From the NCBI GenBank assembly GCA_963695075.1, contig CAVOFR010000007.1:496001-560000 (forward strand): 64,000 nucleotides of DNA. The letters run 5' to 3'. Positions 25,250 to 34,050 of this stretch are shown here, one piece after another; the stretch's first letter is position 1; every line of letters starts with the position of its first letter. Source of the stretch: CAWCAL01 sp963695075 (lineage in GTDB: Bacteria; Actinomycetota; Acidimicrobiia; Acidimicrobiales; CAWCAL01). The position numbers were made by a program, and so were the translations under genes. The notes below the pieces were generated by a model, which saw only the letters and a list, made by a program, of their open reading frames with translations, did no database searches and was not told the origin of the DNA.

Positions 25250-26016
25250 GGGCGCTCCCATTCGTGCCACGGCTGGTTGCCGAAGGTGTCGAGGTGGACG
25301 ACCTCCCCCACCGGCCGACGGGTCGTGGGCCCGTACCTGCCACGTGGCCATCCCAGAGGCACGATGCACACCGGCGTGACCGATCGGGGCAGGCCGAGGA
25401 TGCTGTGAACAGCTCCGCCCTGCCACAGCGGCATCGTGATCAGCGACGCGCCGAGCCCCACGGACCGCGCTGCCAACAGCAGGTTCTGCACGCTCGGGTA
25501 GATGGACCCGTAGAACGCGCTGGCCTGGAGGGACGGCTGGGGTACATAGGGCATCTTGCCGCCCCGGAGGCAGGCGACGACCAGGACGGGGATCTCGGCG
25601 AAGTGGTCAACCTGCCACTGGACGGCCCGCATGATCTTGGCCACGGCCTCGGGATCGCCGGCTCCGCCGCCGGTGGCCCGGGCGGCGGTGCGGGCGATCG
25701 GGTTGGAGTCCTGGTTCTCCGTGACCCATCGGCCGATCTTCCGGTACTGGTTCCAGGCCTGCTGGTACTTCCGCCCGAACGCCGCCTTCTTGTCGGCGTC
25801 CTTGACCACCACGAACTCCCAGTTCTGACTGTTGGATCCGGTGGGCGCCCGCAGGGCGAGTTCGATACAGCGCAGGACGATGTCGTCATCGACCGGGTCC
25901 GGCAGCAGTCGGCGCACAGCCCGTTGGGTCATCATGGCCTGCTCGAGCGGCATCTCGAGCTGAGCGGCGACGTCGGCGTAGGTTCGTCCGGTCGTGGTCT
26001 CGCTGGTGTCTGCCAT
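25246..26016 (-). CDS. Nitroreductase family flavoprotein (upstream paralogue)
   Basis: 256 residues. Conserved blocks are TQRAVRRLLPDPVDD, ELALRAPTGSNSQNWEFVVVKD, SVQNLLLAARSVGLGASLI and CIVPLGWPRGRYGPTTRRPVGEVVH. A longer central insert (YQQAWNQYRKIGRW) distinguishes it from its neighbour. Such proteins reduce nitroaromatics, quinones or other acceptors with bound FMN. It overlaps the next nitroreductase by four bases. A short repeat also found in the mreB terminator lies upstream. Confidence 0.82.
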   Translation of the reverse strand: MADTSETTTGRTYADVAAQLEMPLEQAMMTQRAVRRLLPDPVDDDIVLRCIELALRAPTGSNSQNWEFVVVKDADKKAAFGRKYQQAWNQYRKIGRWVTENQDSNPIARTAARATGGGAGDPEAVAKIMRAVQWQVDHFAEIPVLVVACLRGGKMPYVPQPSLQASAFYGSIYPSVQNLLLAARSVGLGASLITMPLWQGGAVHSILGLPRSVTPVCIVPLGWPRGRYGPTTRRPVGEVVHLDTFGNQPWHEWERP

Positions 26017-26036
26017 CGGCCCAACCTATCCCCGAT

Positions 26037-26050
26037 CCGAAATCTGGTCC
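26037..26050 (+). repeat. Second copy of 14-bp terminator-arm motif
   Basis: CCGAAATCTGGTCC occurs here, between the nitroreductase start and the aldo/keto reductase stop, and again as the arm of the hairpin at 735-749. No matching inverted arm is seen nearby, so this copy cannot form the same hairpin. Confidence 0.6.
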
Positions 26051-26056
26051 GCCGGC

Positions 26057-27039
26057 TCAGCCGTGTTGCCAGAGTCGACTCTGCAGGTTGCGAATCCCCT
26101 CGAGCGCGGTTCCGTTCAGTGCGTGCATCTCGCCCCGGGTCAGCTCCCAGCCGAGCGAGCCCGCGTTCTGTTCTGCTTGCGCGGCGTTCTTGGCCCCGGG
26201 GATGGGGACCGCTCCGTGTTGGATGAGCCATCGGAGCGCCACCTGTGCCGGGGTGCGGTCGTGTGTCTCGCCGATGACCCGCAGCTGGGCCACGATGCGG
26301 TCGATCGTCTCCATGGGGTGAGCCGACCAACTGCGCCCTTCGGGGAGGGGATTCTCGGCCGAGTACTTGCCGGTGAGGCGGCCCTGACCGAGCGGCGAGT
26401 AGGCGAGTGGGACCACCCCGAGCTCGGCGCAGGTGAGGATGAGATCGGAGGTGAGCGGACGCTGGCGCAGCAGTGAGAACTCGATCTGGTTGGAGGCGAG
26501 CGGGATGTCGCGCTTGGCCAGTTCGGCGTGGATCCGTCGCATCTCCCGGACCGAGTAGTTGGACACACCGACGGCCTTGACGAGTCCGCCCTCGTGCACG
26601 GTGGCCAGCGCCTCGGCCATGGCCTTGTGGGAGCGGAGGCTGACAGGGCCGTGGATCTGGTAGAGGTCGATCGTGTCGGTGCCCAGGCGCTCGAGTGACT
26701 GCTGCACCGCCTCGGGGAGGGCCTTGCCGACGTTGAGCTTCCACGGCGCGGGGAAGAACTTGCTGGCGATGACGACGTCGTCGCGCCGGCTCGGATCGGC
26801 AGCGAGCAGTCGGCCGATGATGCGTTCGCTCTCGCCCTTGCCGTAGATCTCGGCGGTGTCGAAGAGCGTGACACCTGCGGCGAGCGACGCCTCCCATGCC
26901 TCGGCGACCGTGTCCTCGTCGAACGACGTGTCGTATCCACCCCAGCCCCACGTTTTTCGTCACCCCACGCCCAAGTGCCGACGCCCAGCGGGGCGATATC
27001 GCGGTCGAGGCCGGGAAGATTGATCGAAGCAGTCGTCAC
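26057..27039 (-). CDS. Aldo/keto reductase (frameshifted)
   Basis: About 327 residues once one base is restored. The GTG start at 27039 gives INLPGLDRDIAPLGVGTWAWGDEK. At about 26955 a run of five T on the plus strand (A on the coding strand) is one short of joining this to WGWGGYDTSFDEDTVAEAWE. The catalytic tetrad is visible: Asp and Tyr in LFDTAEIYG, Lys in ASKFF and His in YQIHG. The NADPH region at the end is IPGAKNAAQAEQN. The homopolymer context favours a sequencing error. The substrate is unknown. Confidence 0.78.
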
Positions 27040-27056
27040 GGTGGTGCACCGTACCG

Positions 27057-27100
27057 TCCGCGACTCGCCGGGCATAGGTCCGCGACTCCCCGGGCATAGG
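27057..27100 (+). repeat. Tandem 22-bp repeat upstream of PPOX gene
   Basis: Two adjacent copies (27057-27078 and 27079-27100) differ by one base. Each ends in GGCATAGG, a -10-like sequence. They lie between the divergent aldo/keto reductase start and the PPOX ATG at 27109, so they may be a duplicated promoter or operator. Confidence 0.55.
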
Positions 27101-27108
27101 GTGGACGG

Positions 27109-27567
27109 ATGGACCTGCCGGCTGCACTCGACTGGGCGTCCGATCGCAGCGATGCGGTGCTGATCACGCTCCGACGCGACGGCCGGCCCCAGTCGTCCGA
27201 CGTCTCCTATCACCTGCCCCACGCCGAGGGGAAGGGCGCGGGGCCCCACGACGGGGAGGGCGTGTTCACGATCTCGGTCACCACCGACCGGGCCAAGACG
27301 GCCAACATGCGGCGCGATCCTCGGGTGGTCCTCCATATCACCGACCGGTCGTCGTGGTCGTACCTCTCGTTCGACGGCACCGTGGAGCTGTCACCGGTCA
27401 CGACCGCGCCCGACGATGCGACCGCCGATGCGCTCGTGGCCTACTACGAGGGTGTGGCCGGGAAGCCGCATCCCGACTGGGACGAGTACCGAGCCGCGAT
27501 GGTGACCGACGGCCGGCTCGTGGTTCGCTTCAAGCCCACGTCGGTGGTGGGTCAGATCCACGGATGA
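27109..27567 (+). CDS. PPOX-class flavin/F420-binding split-barrel protein
   Basis: 152 residues: DAVLITLRRDGRPQSSDVSY, VFTISVTTDRAKTANMRRDPRVVLHI, WSYLSFDGTVELS and a closing RLVVRFKPTSVVGQIHG. This is the TIGR03618-like pyridoxamine-5'-phosphate-oxidase fold of actinobacteria, where many members bind deazaflavin F420 rather than FMN. A loop rich in Gly/His (AEGKGAGPHDGEG) is longer than usual. The substrate is unknown. Confidence 0.8.
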   Translation: MDLPAALDWASDRSDAVLITLRRDGRPQSSDVSYHLPHAEGKGAGPHDGEGVFTISVTTDRAKTANMRRDPRVVLHITDRSSWSYLSFDGTVELSPVTTAPDDATADALVAYYEGVAGKPHPDWDEYRAAMVTDGRLVVRFKPTSVVGQIHG

Positions 27568-27584
27568 CCGGACCGCTCGGTCGA

Positions 27585-27983
27585 TCAGTCGAGCGTGATG
27601 ATCACCCCGGTGTCGCTGACCCGACCGGAGCGCCCGATGGCTGTGGCGGCCTTGGCGTACCAGGACATCAGCGTGGCCTGCCAGCCATACTTGGCCCTGA
27701 TCATTCCGAGGACCCGCTCGAAGTCGACTCCCTCGACCAGCTGGGCGGTGCCTTCGAGCGGCTCGGTCCCGGCCTTCACCCGGCCCCGCCCGTCGCTCGG
27801 CTGGACCTTGACCCGGTGGTCGTTGGCCAGTCGTCTCGCTTTCCACGATGACGCGGGGGTCGTGAAACCGACGGTGCCGTCACCGAGGTCTGCGATCCAC
27901 ACCGGCGTGGCCTTGGCTTCGCCGCTCTTGCGGAAGGTGGTGAACGCGACGTACTTCTCCGCGGCGATGTCGGTGCTGCCCAT
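27585..27983 (-). CDS. PPOX-class F420-dependent protein
   Basis: 132 residues. KYVAFTTFRKSGEAKATPVW, GFTTPASSWKARRLANDHRV and MIRAKYGWQATLMSWY match the TIGR03666-like subgroup of split-barrel F420-binding proteins. The Lys-Ala-Arg-Arg-Leu segment is the usual phosphate contact. It is transcribed toward the other PPOX gene, with 17 bases between the stops. Together with the LLM protein and nitroreductases it suggests an F420-using cell. Confidence 0.82.
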   Translation of the reverse strand: MGSTDIAAEKYVAFTTFRKSGEAKATPVWIADLGDGTVGFTTPASSWKARRLANDHRVKVQPSDGRGRVKAGTEPLEGTAQLVEGVDFERVLGMIRAKYGWQATLMSWYAKAATAIGRSGRVSDTGVIITLD

Positions 27984-28053
27984 ATGACTCCTCGTCTCGG
28001 TCCGGTCACGGTATCAACGCGGCGGTCGGGTTCGGCCGCCGGCCGGTCATTGC

Positions 28054-29460
28054 TCACGGTTCGGTCCCCTTCCTGGTCGCGGCGACGTGCTCGGGTGGCG
28101 ATGGACCGGGGAGCGTCTCGCGTCGAGTCGATGGAGGGGCCGGTGGAGAAGATCGCCGGGGGCGACGTCGAGGGTGAGCCGGGTCGGCTGCTCGGTCGGG
28201 GCCGATCTCCGCTTCGGCCGGCGGACGCCCGGTCGGGGATCCGCCATCGTGCCGCCCCCCGGCGGGAGCCCTCCGGAGCCGACCGACGCGCCTAGAGTCG
28301 AAGGTCAGCTCCCAGCCATGGTCGTGGACCAGGTGATGGTGCTTCGAGCAGAGGGGGGCCAGGTTGTCCAGATCACTGGTCCCACCCCTGCGCCACCACG
28401 TCACGTGGTGCAGTTCGCAGTAGTCGAACGGCGTGTCGCATCCCTCGACACAGCACGTGTCGTGCACCGCTCGGAGGGCGGCTCGCTGGGTACCACTGGC
28501 CAGTCGGCGGGCCCGGCCGGCGTCGAGCGGCAGGCTCGGGCCGCCCATCACGATCGGGATGATGTCCGCCTCGCAGGCGAGGCGTCGGATCTCGGATGCG
28601 GGGAGGGGTGTCCCGTCGGCCAGCTCGCACCGCCGCCCGACGGCGGTGAGCTCGCCGAGCAGGGTCCGGTGATCGATCAGGACGAGTAGCTCGGTCCGAC
28701 CGCGGGCGGCGCCGGCGGCGCCGTGCCCCTCGCGGACGAGCTCGACGAGCGCCTCGGCCCGCAGCCGCTCGTTGGTCAGCTCGGTGGTGGGCATCGGCCC
28801 GCCCTCGGCGTGGTGGCGCCGCCACCGCTGCTCGATCTTGCGGTCGATGCAGGTACGCAGATAGCCGGCGGAGACGGGATCGAGCTGACCGAACAGGGCC
28901 GTGGTCCCGTCGGAGCTCTTGGCCAGCCGAAGGGAGTTGCGCTGCCGCTGGCGCTCGAGCCGCTCCTCGCCGTCGTCGTTGGCCAGGGCCTGCTCGAATT
29001 GCTGTAGGCGCCTGCGGGCCTGGTTCGGCGTGAGGTCGCGCAGCTCGGCGACCAGTTCGGCCTCGGCGGTGTCCAGCTGCGGCCGCTGCTCGGTGTCGAG
29101 GCGCTCGGCCAAAGCGCAGAGCTCGTCGGCCTGCGCCGTGCCGAGTGTCCCGTCGGTGAGCGCTCGGTCGGTGGCGGGAAGGTCGGTCAGCGCTCGGGAG
29201 CGCAGCGCCCGGCGGCGGGCGTCGCCGTAGGAGGCTTTGCCGGTCTGCTGGAGGAGCTGGGTGACGTCGCGGGCGCCGGAGGCGACGTCGTCGGCGCGAT
29301 CGTGGACCACCGCGAGCACAGCGGACTCCCGGGCGTCGAGCCAGGCGCGGAGTCGCGCCAGATCCCCGAGGACACCCACGCGCTGGGATCGCGTCCACTC
29401 GGCCGGGTCCGACTCGAGGCGATCCAGGAGAGCGTGATGCAACTCGGGCACGGCAGCCAC
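28054..29460 (-). CDS. DUF222/13E12-repeat HNH endonuclease-like protein
   Basis: 468 residues from GTG 29460, supported by GGAGG six bases upstream; the frame is open further upstream but without similarity. The N-terminal DUF222 region is alpha-helical. The HNH nuclease core is CVEGCDTPFDYCELHH, followed by WWRRGGTSDLDNLAPLCSKH, with the zinc-type Cys pair and catalytic His. The tail is Pro/Arg-rich. Such proteins are abundant, often multicopy, in actinobacteria and some travel with mobile DNA; their target is unknown. Confidence 0.85.
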   Translation of the reverse strand: MAAVPELHHALLDRLESDPAEWTRSQRVGVLGDLARLRAWLDARESAVLAVVHDRADDVASGARDVTQLLQQTGKASYGDARRRALRSRALTDLPATDRALTDGTLGTAQADELCALAERLDTEQRPQLDTAEAELVAELRDLTPNQARRRLQQFEQALANDDGEERLERQRQRNSLRLAKSSDGTTALFGQLDPVSAGYLRTCIDRKIEQRWRRHHAEGGPMPTTELTNERLRAEALVELVREGHGAAGAARGRTELLVLIDHRTLLGELTAVGRRCELADGTPLPASEIRRLACEADIIPIVMGGPSLPLDAGRARRLASGTQRAALRAVHDTCCVEGCDTPFDYCELHHVTWWRRGGTSDLDNLAPLCSKHHHLVHDHGWELTFDSRRVGRLRRAPAGGRHDGGSPTGRPPAEAEIGPDRAADPAHPRRRPRRSSPPAPPSTRRETLPGPSPPEHVAATRKGTEP

Positions 29461-29668
29461 GGTGATCCTCCAGTCGCGTCGGGCGGGTGAACCTGGGAGG
29501 GAAGTGGCAGCCGGAGCTGCAAGACCCCGATCATGCGGCAGAGCCTCGACCGGAGGGGGAGCTCCTACTCTAGCGGAGGGGTACAGGCGTTCGCAAGCGA
29601 TTCGGAAAGAAACTTCGGCGACGGCCGCGCCGCCGAGGCCGGGACCCGGTGCTCGATAGGGTCGGCGC

Positions 29669-30673
29669 ATGAGCCCGACGATGCGAGCCGCTCTGCTCCG
29701 GGAGCCCGCTCCGGCCGATCGAGGTCCGCTGGAGATCGACGTCCGACCGACGCCCGAGCCGGGCCCCGGCGAGGTGCTGATCGAGGTCGGCGCCTGCGGC
29801 GTGTGCCGTACCGACCTGCAGCTGGTCGAGGGCGACCTGGAGTTGCACGCTCGTCCCGTGGTCCCGGGCCACCAGATCGTGGGGACAGTGCTGGCCGTCG
29901 GTGCCGGGGCGGTCCAGTCGGTCGGCGCCAGGGTCGGCGTGACCTGGCTGGCCGGTTCGTGCCAACGGTGCGACTGGTGTCGCAGCGGCCGCGAGAACCT
30001 GTGTCATCGGGCGACCTTCACCGGGTGGGACCGCGACGGCGGATACGCCGAGCAGGTAGTGGCGGACGGCCGGTTCGTGGTCCCCGTTCCCGATGGTGTG
30101 AGCGACGTCGATGTGGCACCGCTGCTCTGCGGCGGGGTGATCGGCCATCGGGCGCTTCGGCTCACCGGCTTGTCCGGCGGGCAGCGACTGGGGCTGTACG
30201 GCTTCGGGGCCTCGGCCACCATCGTCATCCAGCTGGCTCGCCACCTGGGCATGGAGGTGCACGTGGCCACGCGCAGCGAGGCCGAGCAGGAACGCGCTCG
30301 GCGGATGGGGGCGGCATCGACGGGCACCTACGACGAGCCGCCGCCCCACCCGCTGGACGCGGCGATCACGATGGCGCCGGTCGGGTCGGTGGTCGTCGAC
30401 GCGCTGCGGGCGATCGATCGGGGCGGCACGGTGGTTGTCAACGCCATCCACCTGGATGGGATCCCCGCGTTCGACTACTCGCTCCTGTGGCACGAGCGCA
30501 GCATTCGCAGCGTGGCCAACGTGACGCGGCGCGATGCCGAGGAGCTCATGGCGCTGGCGCAGGAGATCCCGCTGGTGACCCGGCATTCGGAGTACGCCCT
30601 GGCCGACGCCAACCGGGCTCTGGCTGATCTGTCCGAGGGCAACGTCAGCGGCGCGGCGGTCCTCGTCCCCTGA
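29669..30673 (+). CDS. Zinc-dependent alcohol dehydrogenase family protein
   Basis: 334 residues of the medium-chain dehydrogenase fold. The catalytic zinc region is CGVCRTDLQLVEGDL with PVVPGHQIVG. The structural-zinc loop is GSCQRCDWCRSGRENLC (four cysteines). The nucleotide site GLYGFGASATIVIQLARHLG has GxGxxA-like spacing. It fits the TIGR02822-type subgroup, for which no substrate is known. The start is the ATG at 29669. It is divergent from the DUF222 gene across a 208-base region that must hold both promoters. Confidence 0.85.
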   Translation: MSPTMRAALLREPAPADRGPLEIDVRPTPEPGPGEVLIEVGACGVCRTDLQLVEGDLELHARPVVPGHQIVGTVLAVGAGAVQSVGARVGVTWLAGSCQRCDWCRSGRENLCHRATFTGWDRDGGYAEQVVADGRFVVPVPDGVSDVDVAPLLCGGVIGHRALRLTGLSGGQRLGLYGFGASATIVIQLARHLGMEVHVATRSEAEQERARRMGAASTGTYDEPPPHPLDAAITMAPVGSVVVDALRAIDRGGTVVVNAIHLDGIPAFDYSLLWHERSIRSVANVTRRDAEELMALAQEIPLVTRHSEYALADANRALADLSEGNVSGAAVLVP

Positions 30674-30699
30674 CGGGACCGCCCTGGCAGGATGGTGGG

Positions 30700-30963
30700 A
30701 TGCGACGCTCCATCGATGACCGGCCGTTCGAGCCCGGGGATCTCCCCGACGACTACGTCGAGGACGAGCTGACGGCACTGTCCTGGGCGGTGGCGATCTC
30801 GGACGACTACGGGGACGCTCAGCCGCGGGTCGTTCTGACCGTCGAGGAGATGGGCGCAGCGGGTGCGGGGCTGGTCGGTCACTTCCCACCAGCGGTGGCT
30901 CGTCGACTGCGGGAAGCCCTGGCCGATGCCCTCCGCGAGGTCGGCGAGGACGTCGGTCGCTGA
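30700..30963 (+). CDS. Small acidic hypothetical protein
   Basis: 87 residues beginning MRRSIDDRPFEPGDLPDDYVE. It is acidic, with a predicted mixed fold (VVLTVEEMGAAGAGLVGHFPP) and a C-terminal helix ARRLREALADALREVG. No family is recognised. It lies 26 bases after the alcohol dehydrogenase stop on the same strand and may be co-transcribed. Codon use matches neighbouring genes. Confidence 0.6.
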   Translation: MRRSIDDRPFEPGDLPDDYVEDELTALSWAVAISDDYGDAQPRVVLTVEEMGAAGAGLVGHFPPAVARRLREALADALREVGEDVGR

Positions 30964-31022
30964 GTCCGGCCTGATCGAATCGGGCAGGGGGGACGGAGCT
31001 CTGCCGAAGAATCTCGGATTCG

Positions 31023-31613
31023 ATGGAACCGGATCGGTCGCCCGTGCGTGTCAGGATCGTGCGTACCGTGTCCGACGAGATCAGCCGAGCGGCTTCCGAG
31101 GCGACTTCCGAGCCCGCCGCGGTCGACGGATTCGAGGCCTTCTACCGCGATGCGCTCCCCACCGTGCAGCGCGTGCTCTGCGTGGCCCTGGGCGACGAGA
31201 CGCTCGGGCGCGAGGCGGCCGACGAGGCCTTCCTGCGCTGCTATCGCAAGTGGCGGACCGTCGGCGGCTATGACAATCCGACGGCCTGGGTCATCCGAGT
31301 CGGCCGCAACTGGGGGACCTCACGCTGGCGGCGGCTCCGCCGCGAGGTCCGCCTGGCCGATCCGCATGACGCGACCGCTGGGACGGGCTCGGTCAGCGAC
31401 GTCCCCGCCACCTTGAACCGAGCCGCCGACCATCCCGAGCTGACCGCGGCCATCGATGGCCTCGGCGAGGATGCCCGGGCCGTCCTGTTGCTGCGCCTGG
31501 TCCTGGACTGGTCCACCGACGACACGGCCGAGGCCCTCGGGATCGCACCGGGGACGGTCAAGAGTCGGCTCCACCGGGCCCTCGCCGCACTGAGAGAGGA
31601 GCTGGCGGAATGA
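31023..31613 (+). CDS. ECF-type RNA polymerase sigma factor (SigE-like)
   Basis: 196 residues from ATG 31023; a GTG about 15 codons later is an alternative. Region 2 is FEAFYRDALPTVQRVL to YRKWRTVGGYDNPTAWVIRV. Region 4 helix-turn-helix is WSTDDTAEALGIAPGTVKSRLHRAL. It belongs to the short extracytoplasmic-function group. The stop overlaps the next gene's ATG (ATGA), a membrane protein that is probably its regulator. Confidence 0.88.
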   Translation: MEPDRSPVRVRIVRTVSDEISRAASEATSEPAAVDGFEAFYRDALPTVQRVLCVALGDETLGREAADEAFLRCYRKWRTVGGYDNPTAWVIRVGRNWGTSRWRRLRREVRLADPHDATAGTGSVSDVPATLNRAADHPELTAAIDGLGEDARAVLLLRLVLDWSTDDTAEALGIAPGTVKSRLHRALAALREELAE

Positions 31614-33058
31614 AGACCGACATCGAACAGCAGGTCACCGACGATCTGGGCCGCCGGATGACCGACGTGCGGACGACCGGCACCGACCTCGACCGGATCC
31701 GGCGGCGTTCCCGGCATCGAACGGCGACGAGGGGCGGCGGTCTCGTCATCGTTGCGCTCCTGGCCGGGGTGGTCGGGTGGCAGCTCACCGCCGGAGACGA
31801 GCAGGCGGGCGAGCGGGTCGTGGCCGACGACCCGCCGACACCTACGGTGACCGTGACCCGGGAGGATCCGGTCGAGTCGAACGAGGATCCGGTGGTCGAG
31901 GAAGGTGGCTGGGAGTTCCGCGACACCGGGGAGGATGGTGTGCTGGCGGTGCTGGAGGGTCGGAGCCTTCCTGAGATACGACCCCCCGTCCCGGAGGCCG
32001 ACATCGCGGTGCGGGTCGTCGTCTATGGGTCCGGCATGGTCGAGCCCACCCACCCGATCAAGGAACGTACCCCGATCCTGCAGATCCAGACCGACGGAAC
32101 GGCGTATCGCCGGGTGGAACCGCCACCGGGAGAGTACGGCTCGGCCGTGTACTGGGGCGTGGAGCGCCGTACGGTCGACCCCGATGCGCTGAAGGAACTG
32201 GTGTCTCGCGCCCTCGACGACGATCTCGTGCGAGAGAATCTGGTCTCCGATCCGCAGTTGTCTGAACAGCCCACGACGTGGATCGATCTGGCCTGGAGCG
32301 AGCGCTCGGATCGCACCGAGCGGTATGGACTGTGGTATCGCGTCGAGAATCCAGACGCGGAACCGACGCCTTCTGCCGACCTGATCGCGCTGGGCGACTG
32401 GTTCGAGGAGCTCGGTGACCTCCCGGGAACCGCCTGGGAGCCGTATCGGCCCGAGCGCGTGGGACTCGTACTGAGCGAGACGTACGGCGAAGCTCTCGGT
32501 CACGCGGCGGAATGGCCTTCGGCTTGGGAGCCGTCTTTGTCCTCGGCACTCAGAGGGGTGTCGCCGTGCTACGAGGTGACGGGAGTCGCACTCGATGAGC
32601 TGTGGTCGGCAGTCGCCGATCCGAGCAACGAGGCCTTCGTGTTGCCGAGCAGCGGGGAGGTGATCGACGCTGGAGCCTGGGCGATGCTGCCGGGCGACCA
32701 GGGGTGTGGCACACACCCGCAGCCCGACGAGTCGCCCGGGATTGTGGTCATCAGCCCTGACGGCAACGCCGCGATGTCGCTCGTGGAGGACGTCGCCGAC
32801 CCGAACCACTCCCGGCTCGAGCCGCTTCTCTGGTGGCAGGTGCCGGACGATTCGGCGGTGAGCGAGCCCCTCGTCGTCCACGCCGGCGCCGACGTACCGT
32901 TTCCGCTCTCTGAGCAAACGCTGGCCCGGATCGCCGAGGCGACGGGCGTATCCGAGGTGCGACCGCCCGGCCCGGAACACGAACGGTGGGCCGATCTCCT
33001 CGAAGCCGGCCACGCCCTGGTGCTGCTGCCCACTGGCGATCAGGATGGTGAAGGGTGA
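31610..33058 (+). CDS. Probable membrane anti-sigma or sigma-operon partner
   Basis: 482 residues: a cytoplasmic N-terminus (MKTDIEQQVTDDLGRRMTDV), a basic patch RRRSRHRTATR, one membrane helix (residues about 44-60, LVIVALLAGVVGWQL), and a large extracytoplasmic domain of unknown fold. It has no zinc-binding anti-sigma motif. A regulatory role is inferred only from overlap with the sigma-factor gene and topology. Family matches are not recognised. It overlaps the DoxX-like gene by four bases (GTGA). Confidence 0.6.
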   Translation: MKTDIEQQVTDDLGRRMTDVRTTGTDLDRIRRRSRHRTATRGGGLVIVALLAGVVGWQLTAGDEQAGERVVADDPPTPTVTVTREDPVESNEDPVVEEGGWEFRDTGEDGVLAVLEGRSLPEIRPPVPEADIAVRVVVYGSGMVEPTHPIKERTPILQIQTDGTAYRRVEPPPGEYGSAVYWGVERRTVDPDALKELVSRALDDDLVRENLVSDPQLSEQPTTWIDLAWSERSDRTERYGLWYRVENPDAEPTPSADLIALGDWFEELGDLPGTAWEPYRPERVGLVLSETYGEALGHAAEWPSAWEPSLSSALRGVSPCYEVTGVALDELWSAVADPSNEAFVLPSSGEVIDAGAWAMLPGDQGCGTHPQPDESPGIVVISPDGNAAMSLVEDVADPNHSRLEPLLWWQVPDDSAVSEPLVVHAGADVPFPLSEQTLARIAEATGVSEVRPPGPEHERWADLLEAGHALVLLPTGDQDGEG

Positions 33059-33489
33059 CCGCCACGAGAGGGGCAATGGACATGAGTGACGAGGAATCGA
33101 GCCGGTGGGAGCGAGCCCGCCGTTGGGGGCCGATGGTGGTGGCGGCCGCGTTCGGGACTAGCGGCGTGATCCACATGGTGCGGCCGAGCGTGTTCACCCC
33201 GATGATCCCCGACTCACTGCCCGCTCCGACCGGGCTGGTCTATGCCAGTGGTGTCGCCGAGCTCGTGTGCGCGGTCGGGCTCGTCCGGCGTGAGCGCTGG
33301 GCCGGACCGGCGAGTGCGGCGGTGCTGGTCGCAGTGTTCCCCGGCAACGTCCAGATGGCCGTCGACGTGTGGCAGGACGCCGAGGCCACGGCGGCTATGA
33401 AGGCGGGGGTGCTGTTGCGGCTTCCGCTCCAGGTGCCGCTGATCTGGGCTGCACTCCAGAGCGGTCGGCATCACGCGGCCGGCTCATGA
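33055..33489 (+). CDS. DoxX-like four-helix membrane protein
   Basis: 144 residues from GTG 33055, overlapping the upstream stop. A charged N-terminus is followed by four hydrophobic segments: MVVAAAFGTSGVIHMVRPSVF, GLVYASGVAELVCAVGLV, AAVLVAVFPGNVQMAVD and LLRLPLQVPLIWAAL. The pattern HxxxP and the PGNVQMAVD motif are typical of the DoxX/DUF-type small membrane proteins. Function is unknown. It is third gene of the sigma-factor operon. Confidence 0.75.
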   Translation: MTATRGAMDMSDEESSRWERARRWGPMVVAAAFGTSGVIHMVRPSVFTPMIPDSLPAPTGLVYASGVAELVCAVGLVRRERWAGPASAAVLVAVFPGNVQMAVDVWQDAEATAAMKAGVLLRLPLQVPLIWAALQSGRHHAAGS

Positions 33490-33504
33490 ACGAAGACCGC
33501 CGGG

Positions 33505-34050
33505 TCAGCCCGTGGCGCTGAGGAGTGCGGCGAGTCGGTCGTAGCGGGGATCCTCGTCACCGGTGATTCGTCCGACCCAGCGGAGGGCCTCGGCGGTGTC
33601 GATGTGGCTGCCGAGCGAGGTCATGGCCTCGATGTCGATCCAGTCCTTGGGTCGGTCGAACACCGCTTTGCACACGCTGAGATGGGTTGCGGAGAGCACG
33701 CGGATGGTGTGGTCGGCGAAGGGGACCTCGATGGCAGCGCGGTCGGCTGCGTCGTGGAAGGGGTCGTAGGAGAAGAAGAGGTCGACAGGCGTGTCGTCCC
33801 ACATGACCCGAACCTGACCGTCGCTGGCCACGGTCTCGGCTGCGGCGCCGATCTCGGCTCCGAGGTGGCCGAGTGGATCGAGGGCGTCGCGTGCTTGCTC
33901 CACCGGCACGAAGACGTTCACGTCGATGTCGATCGTGGCTCTCGGCTCGGCATGGTAGGCCAGCGCGATCGCCCCTCCGAACGCGTGGGGAACGGAGATC
34001 AGAGCGCGATCGATGGCCATGATCTTGTCGGGCAGGGACAACCGGATCAC
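33505..34050 (-). CDS. Nucleotidyltransferase-fold protein (AbiEii/MNT-like)
   Basis: 181 residues from GTG 34050. The motif AFGGAIALAYH followed by RATIDIDVNVFVP gives the GG...DxD pattern of minimal nucleotidyltransferases. VDLFFSYDPFHD contributes the third acidic residue, and RPKDWIDIEAM is conserved in the AbiEii-type group. Such enzymes can act as toxins by modifying tRNA or as modifying antitoxins. The start overlaps the Xre gene's stop (GTGA), a layout usual for toxin-antitoxin pairs. Activity is inferred, not shown. Confidence 0.7.
   Translation of the reverse strand: MIRLSLPDKIMAIDRALISVPHAFGGAIALAYHAEPRATIDIDVNVFVPVEQARDALDPLGHLGAEIGAAAETVASDGQVRVMWDDTPVDLFFSYDPFHDAADRAAIEVPFADHTIRVLSATHLSVCKAVFDRPKDWIDIEAMTSLGSHIDTAEALRWVGRITGDEDPRYDRLAALLSATG

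Noticed and set aside
31268..33076. 602-codon minus-strand open frame opposite the sigma-factor operon
   Set aside because: It is longer than the sense genes, but those have a sigma-factor fold, overlaps and a membrane topology, while the antisense product has no recognisable domain.
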